From positions 1 to 51,240 of the forward strand of contig ONJB01000037.1 of assembly GCA_900318015.1 (NCBI GenBank): DNA of 51,240 nucleotides. The letters are read 5' to 3'. Below, piece after piece: positions 16,703 through 23,807 of the stretch. The position numbers and the translations under genes are program-made. Within the stretch, counting starts at the first letter, position 1; every line of letters starts with the position of its first letter. This DNA is from an uncultured Bacteroidales bacterium. Its GTDB lineage: Bacteria > Bacteroidota > Bacteroidia > Bacteroidales > UBA932. Under the pieces are notes generated by a model. The model had not been told where the DNA came from. It saw only the letters and a program-made list of their open reading frames with translations, and searched no databases.

Positions 16703-17788
16703 ATGGCAGAAAAGAAATCTGTAGTTGAGGAATCAACAAAGCCGAAGGGCACGGAAGAAAAGCCGGTTGAGGAGAAGCCAAAGGCTACAAATGACGAAAG
16801 CGCAATCCCTACCAGTTATCAGGCATCGAGCGTTTTCGCTTCGTGGAGCAGTCTGCCCTTCGCTTCGCTGATCGGTGATCCGCTCCGCGCGGCCGTCGCC
16901 GCGCAGGCGGATGCCAACAAGCAAGTCCTGAAGTATATGCAGGACGTTGCTTTCGGCACGAAGGCGGAAGGAAGCGAAGAGCCCGCGAAGGCAGTCAAGT
17001 TCGATTTCGAGTTCATGAACAACGGGAAGCTCGCGAAGCTGAGCGTTCCCCTGATCACCCTCGTTCCAATCAACTTCCTGACCATCGACAAGGTCAAGGT
17101 CCAGTTCAAGGCGGCCATCAATGCCTCCAGCAATTCCACCTCGGTCACCCAGACCATCGAAAACGAGATCAACGCGACCAAGAAGAAAGTGGACCAGGAG
17201 AAGGCAGCCCAGAAAAAGGCGGCCGGCAGCGAAGGTGGTGGCTCCCAACAAGCTGGTAGTGGCTCCCAACAATCTGGAAACACCGAGGATGATAGCATCC
17301 TTGGCAAGATCAAGGCCGGTGTCCAGAAACTGATTCCGACCATCTCCAAGATCTCCGGCGGGGAATCCGAGAAGAGTGCCGCCCCTCAGGGCGACAACAC
17401 CTCCTATTCCAGCAAGAAAGACTCCAAATCCACCCGCGACTCCAAGTACAGCGTGGAGACGACGATAGACTTCGAAGTATCGGCCGTTCCGAGCGACATG
17501 CCCGGCGGACTTTCCAAGATGCTGGAGGTGCTGAACGGCGCCATTTCCGTCATCAATCCCGCGGGAGAGCTTTTCATCACCGAAAGCGAAGCCACCAAGG
17601 GCTCGAAGATCTACATCACCTACAAGAACGGGGAAGGAATCTTTGCTCCTGCCGATATCAAGATCTCACCGGAAGAGGGCGTCAAAACCACGACGATGGG
17701 AGACGGTATCCTGGCCACTTTCGAGAAAACCGAGAAGTACACCGTTACCGCCGGGAAGCAGACCGGTTCGATTGAAATCAAAGACTAA
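16703..17788 (+). CDS. DUF2589 protein, paralogue 3 (with low-complexity insert)
   Basis: 361 residues. It starts with about 40 charged, probably disordered residues rich in Lys/Glu/Pro. The core follows: LPFASLIGDPLRAAVAAQ, LSVPLITLVPINFLTIDKV, then after a long insert SSKKDSKSTRDSKYSVETTI and DMPGGLSKMLEVL. The insert (about 145-232) has a Lys/Ala helix and two 7-residue repeats GGSQQAG/SGSQQSG-like, encoded by 21-bp direct repeats (17234-17254, 17255-17275). A short C-terminal beta domain ends SIEIKD. The most divergent of the five full cores. 12 bases to the next gene. Confidence 0.85.
   Translation: MAEKKSVVEESTKPKGTEEKPVEEKPKATNDESAIPTSYQASSVFASWSSLPFASLIGDPLRAAVAAQADANKQVLKYMQDVAFGTKAEGSEEPAKAVKFDFEFMNNGKLAKLSVPLITLVPINFLTIDKVKVQFKAAINASSNSTSVTQTIENEINATKKKVDQEKAAQKKAAGSEGGGSQQAGSGSQQSGNTEDDSILGKIKAGVQKLIPTISKISGGESEKSAAPQGDNTSYSSKKDSKSTRDSKYSVETTIDFEVSAVPSDMPGGLSKMLEVLNGAISVINPAGELFITESEATKGSKIYITYKNGEGIFAPADIKISPEEGVKTTTMGDGILATFEKTEKYTVTAGKQTGSIEIKD
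17234..17275 (+). repeat. 21-bp in-frame tandem repeat
   Basis: Two adjacent 21-base units (17234-17254 and 17255-17275) differ at two positions and encode a Gly/Ser/Gln heptad inside the third DUF2589 paralogue. Copy-number change would stay in frame. Confidence 0.8.
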
Positions 17789-17800
17789 AGCCGTTCGTAT

Positions 17801-18571
17801 ATGACCAATATCCGACGTATCGTACGTTCCCTCCTGAGGGATGTCATCCAGGCCCAGCACGACGCCAATCTCTATTCCCAGCAGCTCAGCGAGGAATACT
17901 CCTCCGAGGGCGCTTCCGCCAATTTCAAGATTCCGGCGGCGCAGATCGGCGAGCTGGACATCGAGGTGAAGTACGCCATCGCTTCCACCCAGCCGGAGGA
18001 CACCGTGAGGACCGAGGTCAACGCTCGGGAGGAGAAGAAGTTCATCGGCAAGCTGTCCGAGAAACTGTCCGGGCTCATCCTGTCCAGGATCTCGGCGGAG
18101 GTCAAGCGCTCGAAGGTGCCTTACCAGGAGAATGGATTCGGCTATATCGACGACCTTCCGAAGCACCCCCTGATGAACAGTTTCGTCACCGAGTCCATCG
18201 GCAATGCCCTTTCCGAGAACAGCGTCAACATGTATCTGGACGGGTCTTTCGATTGCGACTACATCGCCAAGAGGGTTCTGAGGGTCGCCGAGAACGTGGT
18301 CCTCGGGCACAATGACATCCGGAATCTGTTCGCCCTGCCTGGCGGGGATGTCCTCAAGAAGACGCTCGTGGACAAACTCGACGACAACATCATCGAGAAT
18401 GTCCGCAAGGTCGTCAATGAGGTGAGCATGGACAGTTTCTTCCGCAAGCGTACCGCCAAGCATTCCATCCCCGTCATCGTGGATTCGGAAGCCCTGGCGA
18501 AGATGCCCCCGGAGTCGATCCAGACCCTTCGCCTGAAGGTGGGCCCGCAGGAACTGAAGAATGATCGGTAG
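17801..18571 (+). CDS. unknown protein, possible divergent DUF2589-like member
   Basis: 256 residues, no recognised family, no signal peptide. The N-terminal layout copies the DUF2589 core in reduced form: a helix LLRDVIQAQHDANLYSQQL comparable to the PLxACIxAQ helix, then IPAAQIGELDIEVKYAI (44-60), comparable to the PLLxIVPIPYxxIDxIDINF strand pair. The remainder is mainly helical with RILRVAEN-like and DKLDDNIIENVRKVVNEV segments and lacks the SSKKDS and MPAG motifs. It sits between the third DUF2589 paralogue (12 bases) and the next gene (23 bases). Relationship to DUF2589 is inference from pattern only. Confidence 0.72.
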   Translation: MTNIRRIVRSLLRDVIQAQHDANLYSQQLSEEYSSEGASANFKIPAAQIGELDIEVKYAIASTQPEDTVRTEVNAREEKKFIGKLSEKLSGLILSRISAEVKRSKVPYQENGFGYIDDLPKHPLMNSFVTESIGNALSENSVNMYLDGSFDCDYIAKRVLRVAENVVLGHNDIRNLFALPGGDVLKKTLVDKLDDNIIENVRKVVNEVSMDSFFRKRTAKHSIPVIVDSEALAKMPPESIQTLRLKVGPQELKNDR

Positions 18572-18594
18572 GCGCAACAGAAGGACCGGACAAG

Positions 18595-19026
18595 ATGAGT
18601 AACCCTGTCGAAATATCCGCACTCCTGAAGAATGTGCTCTCCTCCGCCATGGACGCTGAGTACCAGGGGTATCTGAGGTATCTGACCATCCTGGAGGAAC
18701 TGGAGGACGCCGGTTCCGTCGCCTTCTCGTTCGTCGACGAGAATGGGGAACGGTCGGCTATCGAGATTCCGATCGTGACCCTGGTCCCGCTGACGATGCT
18801 CCATATCGAGGAGGCGGTCTTCGATTTTGCCCTGAACATGAAGAACACCGATAATGACTCGGGTACCGAAGGGCAGGACCGTTCCGGCATGATGGTCACG
18901 GTGACTTCGAACAACACCGAAGATGAAACCACCAATCTCGTCGTCAAAGTCGAGATGGGGCAGTCGGACATTTCCTCCGGACTGATCGCGATGCTGCAGA
19001 AAAAGAACAATTCCCAGATCGAATAG
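18595..19026 (+). CDS. minimal DUF2589-like protein
   Basis: 143 residues, the smallest version of the core. The N-terminal helix LLKNVLSSAMDAEYQGYLRYL is followed by a strand pair (VAFSFVDENG, EIPIVTLVPLTMLHIEEAVFDF at 57-78) that aligns by eye with NVPLLSIVPIPYxxI of the full paralogues. A short Asn/Thr-rich linker and NLVVKVEMGQSDISSGLIAML (114-134), parallel to the core's last strand and MPAGMAKVLE helix, follow. No C-terminal add-on domain. It shares TLVPLTMLHI with the next gene, so these two form a sub-pair, probably by duplication. No signal peptide. Confidence 0.78.
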   Translation: MSNPVEISALLKNVLSSAMDAEYQGYLRYLTILEELEDAGSVAFSFVDENGERSAIEIPIVTLVPLTMLHIEEAVFDFALNMKNTDNDSGTEGQDRSGMMVTVTSNNTEDETTNLVVKVEMGQSDISSGLIAMLQKKNNSQIE

Positions 19027-19033
19027 AATCCGC

Positions 19034-20143
19034 ATGAATGCCATCAAGAATCTGACGGATGTTCTGAGCAACTCCCTGACCACGACCCTTGACGTCGAGT
19101 ACAAGGGGTACCTGCAGTATGTCCAGATCCTGAAGCGTCTGGAGAATATGCCTCCGCTGGAGTTCACCTACTACGACGACCTGAATGTCCCCAGGATGCT
19201 CAAGGTCCCGCCCATCACGCTGGTCCCGCTGACGATGCTGCACATCAAGCGCGCCTCCTTCGATTATTCGGTGGCGGTCGACAAGCTCGATTCCCTGGCC
19301 GAAACCGGCAAGTTGGAGCCCAGTCCCGCCCTGGACGAGGCGAAGAAGAACGCGAAGAACAGTTGCAACTACACCGAGTACACCCTTGATTCATCGGGCC
19401 AGTACAAAGTCAGCAGCAAGGGAAAAACGAGCCTCATCCAGGTGGGCGTCTTCAGCGAGAGCAGGATCAATGCGGCCAACAAGAACGGGAGGTCGGCTGC
19501 TGCCGCCCTCAAGAATGCCGCCGTGGAGAGGGTGGAAAAGCGTTTCAGAGGGATTACGGGGGTTGCCAAGAGGAATATCGCGGATATTGAGCTGAGAAGA
19601 ATGCTCTCTTCCTTGAAGAGCTATTACGGAAAGCCCTTTGTCCTGATGGACGGAACCTTCTATATCCCGAAGCTCATCCTGACCAAGGGCAGCGATGTTC
19701 AGAAGGCGTACACCTTTGATGGGATTTCGGCCAGTGTGAAAGGTTCCATTCCTTCCGGTTATCAGGTAATGTTCTGTCCGCTCACGAATCAGGTTTTCCG
19801 TCTTCTGAGCGATTCGCTCGCGAATTGTGTGCAATACAGTTTCTATCAGGACGGCAGCGCCCTTTCGGCAGCCGGGGAAAAACTGGAGCCCGTTCCCTCG
19901 ACGGGAGACCGGTCGCCGATCTTCTCGATCAGCTTCAACGACGGCTCCACTACCCTGCTCTGCCAAGTCAAGGTCTACTATGGGCCGGAGATCGAGACGA
20001 AGATCGTCAGCAAAGACATCAACATCAAGTCCGAGAAACGCACCAACTGTAATCTCAAAGTCACCGTGAAAATGGGGCAGGCCGGTATCTCCCAAGGGGT
20101 CATCAGCCTGTTGAATTCAAAGAACAAGACCAATTTAAAATAG
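19034..20143 (+). CDS. DUF2589-like protein with large internal insertion
   Basis: 369 residues. The ends match the preceding minimal protein: VLSNSLTTTLDVEYKGYLQYV and KVPPITLVPLTMLHIKRASFDY at the N-terminus, and KVTVKMGQAGISQGVISLL at the C-terminus (about 340-360). Between them roughly 230 residues are inserted: a Lys/Ala-rich stretch (AALKNAAVERVEKRFRG) and a beta-rich part (YYGKPFVLMDGTFYIPKLIL) without a recognised family. So the same fold core appears to carry its extra domain internally rather than at the C-terminus. Start 7 bases after the previous stop; zinc-ribbon gene starts 10 bases later. Confidence 0.78.
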   Translation: MNAIKNLTDVLSNSLTTTLDVEYKGYLQYVQILKRLENMPPLEFTYYDDLNVPRMLKVPPITLVPLTMLHIKRASFDYSVAVDKLDSLAETGKLEPSPALDEAKKNAKNSCNYTEYTLDSSGQYKVSSKGKTSLIQVGVFSESRINAANKNGRSAAAALKNAAVERVEKRFRGITGVAKRNIADIELRRMLSSLKSYYGKPFVLMDGTFYIPKLILTKGSDVQKAYTFDGISASVKGSIPSGYQVMFCPLTNQVFRLLSDSLANCVQYSFYQDGSALSAAGEKLEPVPSTGDRSPIFSISFNDGSTTLLCQVKVYYGPEIETKIVSKDINIKSEKRTNCNLKVTVKMGQAGISQGVISLLNSKNKTNLK

Positions 20144-20153
20144 ACAGAAGGGT

Positions 20154-20381
20154 ATGGCTGGAAATCAGCAGCAGAGGACACCGGGGCTGGAGTGCCCCAA
20201 ATGCCATCATTTCATTCCGACGACCATCGCCGAGCTTATCTCCGCGCAGTATCTGGAATGCCCGCATTGCAGGCTCCGCCTGACGATCAACAAGAAGGAA
20301 TCCAAGAAAGCGCTGGAGATCCTGAGCAACGTGAACGACGCCCAGAAGAATCTCGACAAAGCGAGCAAATTCAACCGTTAA
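20154..20381 (+). CDS. small zinc-ribbon protein
   Basis: 75 residues. Two CxxC knuckles, CPKC (14-17) and CPHC (36-39), separated by 18 residues, form a zinc ribbon. A basic helical tail (KKESKKALEILSNVNDAQKNL) follows. Such proteins bind nucleic acid or serve as small adaptors; which applies is not visible. It sits inside the DUF2589 operon, 10 bases after one member and 17 before the next, so a role in that system is likely from context. Confidence 0.82.
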   Translation: MAGNQQQRTPGLECPKCHHFIPTTIAELISAQYLECPHCRLRLTINKKESKKALEILSNVNDAQKNLDKASKFNR

Positions 20382-20398
20382 ACCAAAGTTAGGATCCC

Positions 20399-21505
20399 AT
20401 GTCTAGGGACTTGGACGTAAACAAACCCCTCCGATCGCTCAATTTCAGTCATCTGATCGGTTCGCCGCTCTTGGCCTGCATCGACGCCCAGGAGAAGGCC
20501 GCCCAATGCTCGCGGGAGTATATCGAAGAGGTGGGTCTGGAAGCCGATGATGACGGCAAGAAGGAAGCCATCATGGTTACCTTCTCATTCATCCAGGATG
20601 GGCAGGCCGTCGAGCTGAACGTTCCGCTCCTGTCCATCGTTCCCATCCCGTATTTCTCGATCGACCTGCTGGAAATCAATTTCCGGGCGAACGTCAAGAT
20701 CTCCGACGGTGAAATCACCGCCAGCTATGCCGCCGGCAGCGATTCCAAGAATGTCCAGCAGTCGCTGTACAATGTGGAAAGCTCCGTCGACGTCCATGTC
20801 AAGGCATCCCAGGACGACATGCCGGCGGGCCTGAGCAAGGTCCTCGGCGTTCTCGGGAACAGCATCCGCAGCTACAGCGAAAGCGTGGAGATCCCGGCCG
20901 AGGCCGACGACCAGCTGGTCCGCCTGCTGTGCGACGTGACCCATACGCCGGCCATCTTCACCCGGCTGGAGGACGGGACGGAAATCGTGGACAAGGTCCT
21001 GACCCGGATTCCGGAAGTGGATGCCATGCAGGTCCGTGAGCTGTATGTCAATTACGAGAAGTACCCTTTCCGGGACATCGGAATCCTGTCCATCCTGACC
21101 CACTTGACGAACCTGACCCTCACCTACGATTCTTCCAAGGTCCAGAAGCTCGACTTCAGCGCCGTCCCCAACCTGACGCGCCTCAAGCTGACCGACCTCA
21201 ATCTGGATCCCAAGGGGGGAATCATCTTCGACTTCGAGCCGCTGACGATGCTTCGCGTCCTCCGGCTCAAGAGAATCACCAACTACTCGGAGAACAAGCT
21301 TTCGCTGAACAAGATCCCGCTCATCGAGCGGGTAAACCTGACGGAGTGCAAAATCAAGGAACTGGACATCAACCAGTGCACCGCGGTCGAGATGGTCAGC
21401 CTCCGGAAGTCAGAGGTCGAAAAGCTTTTGGTCGACCAGGGATTCAGCGACTATTACCTGTATGGGGATTCCGTCGGGGAAGTGGTCAAGAACGAAACGA
21501 CGTAG
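20399..21505 (+). CDS. DUF2589 protein with leucine-rich-repeat-like C-terminus, paralogue 4
   Basis: 368 residues. Core (about 10-160): NFSHLIGSPLLACIDAQ, LNVPLLSIVPIPYFSIDLLEI, a short linker replacing SSKKDS (DSKNVQQSLYNVESSVDVHV), and DMPAGLSKVLGVLG. From about 205 onward the protein has irregular leucine-rich repeats: LTHLTNLTLTYDSSKVQKLDF, VPNLTRLKLTDLNL, LTMLRVLRLKRI, IPLIERVNLTECKIKELDI. LRR arcs usually bind protein partners, so this paralogue may be a binding or recognition subunit; that is inference. No signal peptide. 12 bases to the next gene. Confidence 0.86.
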   Translation: MSRDLDVNKPLRSLNFSHLIGSPLLACIDAQEKAAQCSREYIEEVGLEADDDGKKEAIMVTFSFIQDGQAVELNVPLLSIVPIPYFSIDLLEINFRANVKISDGEITASYAAGSDSKNVQQSLYNVESSVDVHVKASQDDMPAGLSKVLGVLGNSIRSYSESVEIPAEADDQLVRLLCDVTHTPAIFTRLEDGTEIVDKVLTRIPEVDAMQVRELYVNYEKYPFRDIGILSILTHLTNLTLTYDSSKVQKLDFSAVPNLTRLKLTDLNLDPKGGIIFDFEPLTMLRVLRLKRITNYSENKLSLNKIPLIERVNLTECKIKELDINQCTAVEMVSLRKSEVEKLLVDQGFSDYYLYGDSVGEVVKNETT

Positions 21506-21517
21506 CCGGACTGTGCC

Positions 21518-22858
21518 ATGGCAGAGGATAAATTGAATCTGATCAACAACACCTTCAACCAGGTGCCTTTCTCGCATCTGTTGGGGTCCCCGCTTCTCGC
21601 GTGTATCGATGCGCAGAAGCAAGCGGCGGATTCGTCGATCGACTATATCCATAGCGTCGGCTTCTACGAAGGCACCAACGAGGTCGTCAACGTGACGTTC
21701 AACTTCTACGTCGAAGGCCGTCCGGCGACGCTCGTCGTCCCCCTGCTGACCATCGTCCCCGTCCCGTTCTTCTCCGTGGACCTGCTCGACATCAAGTTCA
21801 ACGCGATGGTGGACCTGCACGAGGAGGAGGTCGAGGAATTCAAGGGCAATTACTCCAAGCCGGTCAGCGAGTCCAATTCGAACTATACCTACGACTACTT
21901 CTCCAACCTGAATGTCCACATGACCGCCTCGAAGGACCATGTTCCTTCCGGGTTGAGCACATTGATGGGCATGCTGGATTCCAGCATCCATGTCGTGGAG
22001 AGGAACGACGCTGCCGACGAGGTCGCCTCCCTCCGGCTGGACCGGAAAGAGGCGGACCTGACCCCGGGAGATGAGCTCCAGCTGATCACCAGTTCACAGG
22101 GGGAATTCATCTGGAGCCGCAACAATCCGGAGGTGATCGAACTGGACCAGACCGGTCATATCAAGGCTTTGAAGCTGGGCAAATCGCGGGTCTATGTCCG
22201 GACGGAAAGCGGAGAGAAGGTGGCCACATGCCTCGTGCGGGTGGTCGCTCCGGTGTTCTTGCCGGAACCCGAGCCGGAGCCCAAGCCCGAGCCTACGCCC
22301 GATCCGAAGCCTGATCCGAGACCGGCTCCCACCCCGCAGCCCATTTACACGTCCGGATCCGGCTCTGGATCAGGTTCATTCGGTTTTGGCCCGGGCGGAG
22401 CTGGCGAAACGTCCGGAGGCGTAGGCCCCCGCGTGGACGGCGGTGGCTCCAAGCTGGCGCCTATTCTTGAGGGTATGGTCGGCGGCTCCATCCTGGCTGA
22501 CCATTCCACCGAGAAAGCTATTGAGGCTGCCGTAGACAAAATCAATCAGGCCCAAGACAAGGTTTCAAGTACCGCCAAGGAGATTAAAGACAAAGCTTCA
22601 AGTATCTACGAGGAGGTCAAACAGAAGGCGACGGAAACCTCTAAGGGCGGGAAATCCTCTGTCGATAAAGAGATAGAAAAGATTTCAAAGGCCACCGAGG
22701 ATGCGGTTAAGAAAGTGAAGGAAGCGGCAGAGAAGTCTTCCTCTAGCAAGAAGACTACCACCACCAAGGTGAAGAAGTCCGCCACTGCGAAGGCGGCGAC
22801 CACTGCGAAGGCGAAAGCGGCTGCGACGACGAAGAAGCCTGCTTCAAAGAAGAAGTAA
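21518..22858 (+). CDS. DUF2589 protein with BIG2-like domain, Pro-rich stalk and basic tail, paralogue 5
   Basis: 446 residues, the longest paralogue. Core (about 10-160): VPFSHLLGSPLLACIDAQ, VVPLLTIVPVPFFSVDLLDI, HVPSGLSTLMGML. Residues about 170-245 look like a bacterial Ig-like (BIG2) domain (LTPGDELQLITSS, VIELDQTGHIKALKLGKSRV). A PEPxP/PDPKP repeat (249-275), a Gly/Ser-rich stretch (279-311) and amphipathic LEA-like helix repeats (about 332-405) follow. The last 37 residues are almost only Lys, Ala, Thr and Ser, like histone H1/AlgP tails, and could bind nucleic acid. Codons from about 22480 are more AT-rich. No export signal seen. 19 bases to the next gene. Confidence 0.87.
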   Translation: MAEDKLNLINNTFNQVPFSHLLGSPLLACIDAQKQAADSSIDYIHSVGFYEGTNEVVNVTFNFYVEGRPATLVVPLLTIVPVPFFSVDLLDIKFNAMVDLHEEEVEEFKGNYSKPVSESNSNYTYDYFSNLNVHMTASKDHVPSGLSTLMGMLDSSIHVVERNDAADEVASLRLDRKEADLTPGDELQLITSSQGEFIWSRNNPEVIELDQTGHIKALKLGKSRVYVRTESGEKVATCLVRVVAPVFLPEPEPEPKPEPTPDPKPDPRPAPTPQPIYTSGSGSGSGSFGFGPGGAGETSGGVGPRVDGGGSKLAPILEGMVGGSILADHSTEKAIEAAVDKINQAQDKVSSTAKEIKDKASSIYEEVKQKATETSKGGKSSVDKEIEKISKATEDAVKKVKEAAEKSSSSKKTTTTKVKKSATAKAATTAKAKAAATTKKPASKKK

Positions 22859-22877
22859 CCTCTTTTCACCCCAAGCG

Positions 22878-23720
22878 ATGAAAGCCCTCCATATCAACAG
22901 CACCCTTCCTTTCCAAGGTGCCGTGTTCTTCATTGAGGATCCGATCATCCTGTGTACGATCCTTTCCGCCCTCATGTGGCGGAAACTGAACGGGGAGATC
23001 AAACTCTATACGGACAAGGTCGGATACGATTATTACAAGCGGGTGGGCCTGCTGGGCCTGTATGACGGGGGAATCGACGTGGATACGCTGGAGCATCTTC
23101 CCTCGACGATCGACTACAGGATCTTCTGGGCCGGCGCCAAGCTTTTCGCCCTGCGGAAAGAGGGAACACCCATCGCGATGATCGACAACGACCTGGTTGT
23201 CTGGAAACCGATCGGGTCGGAGTTCGCCTCGCATCCCGTTACCGTTCTCCATACCGAGAATCTCGACGAGCAGGTGTATCCTTCCGGATATGTCCTCTTG
23301 ACGCGGAATGGGTACCAGTACAACCCCGCCTGGGACTGGAATGCGCGTCCGTGCAATACGGCCCTCGCCTGTTTCTCCGATCCGGCATTCCTGGAGTACT
23401 ATATCGGATGCGCCGTCGATTTCATGGAAGGAAACGCAGCGCCGGCCCACGAGAATGTGTCCCGGATGGTCTTTGCCGAGCAGCGGATCCTGGCCATGTG
23501 CGCTGCAGAAAAGGGGATCGCGGTGCATACCCTGCTGGGCGATCCTTTCGAGCGGCAGGACCTCGTCACCCATATCTGGGGCGCGAAGGTCTATGCCCGG
23601 AACGATCCGGACCAGAACCGGATCCTCTGCAATTTCCTGCTTCAGTGCATCTTGCGGCACTTCCCCGATTTCTCCTTCGGCACTCCGAAGCTCCAGTCCC
23701 TCCTGGAGACCTACAAGTAG
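22878..23720 (+). CDS. glycosyltransferase-like protein (DUF6734-like)
   Basis: 280 residues, no signal peptide. The N-terminal half reads like a GT-A fold: IKLYTDKVGYDYYKRVGLL, FWAGAKLFALRKEGTPIAMIDNDLVVWKP, where DND is a candidate metal/nucleotide-sugar DxD motif. The second half has PSGYVLLTRNGYQYNPAWDWN and CNTALACFSDPAFLEYYI, typical of family members I associate with DUF6734. Last gene of the operon before a strong terminator. It might glycosylate one of the Ser/Thr-rich subunits, which is inference from position. Activity is unproven. Confidence 0.7.
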   Translation: MKALHINSTLPFQGAVFFIEDPIILCTILSALMWRKLNGEIKLYTDKVGYDYYKRVGLLGLYDGGIDVDTLEHLPSTIDYRIFWAGAKLFALRKEGTPIAMIDNDLVVWKPIGSEFASHPVTVLHTENLDEQVYPSGYVLLTRNGYQYNPAWDWNARPCNTALACFSDPAFLEYYIGCAVDFMEGNAAPAHENVSRMVFAEQRILAMCAAEKGIAVHTLLGDPFERQDLVTHIWGAKVYARNDPDQNRILCNFLLQCILRHFPDFSFGTPKLQSLLETYK

Positions 23721-23751
23721 ATTTCCTTGACGGCCGTTGCTTACTGATCAA

Positions 23752-23792
23752 GACAAAAGTCCCCGGAAATGATCTTTCCGGGGACTTTTGTC
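23752..23792. terminator. bidirectional terminator between convergent genes
   Basis: 18-bp perfect stem (23752-23769 with 23775-23792) and 5-base loop, with A and T runs at the arm ends so it can act on both strands. It closes the DUF2589 operon and the fibronectin-repeat gene. Core AAGTCCCCGGAA is also used in the terminator at 27426-27459. Confidence 0.85.
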
Positions 23793-23807
23793 ATGCGGGG
23801 CGGAAGA

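Noticed and set aside
14781-23720. Contractile injection system or prophage tail module
   Set aside because: Many paralogues in one operon suggested it, but no sheath, baseplate, spike, AAA+ ATPase, portal, capsid or integrase gene is present.
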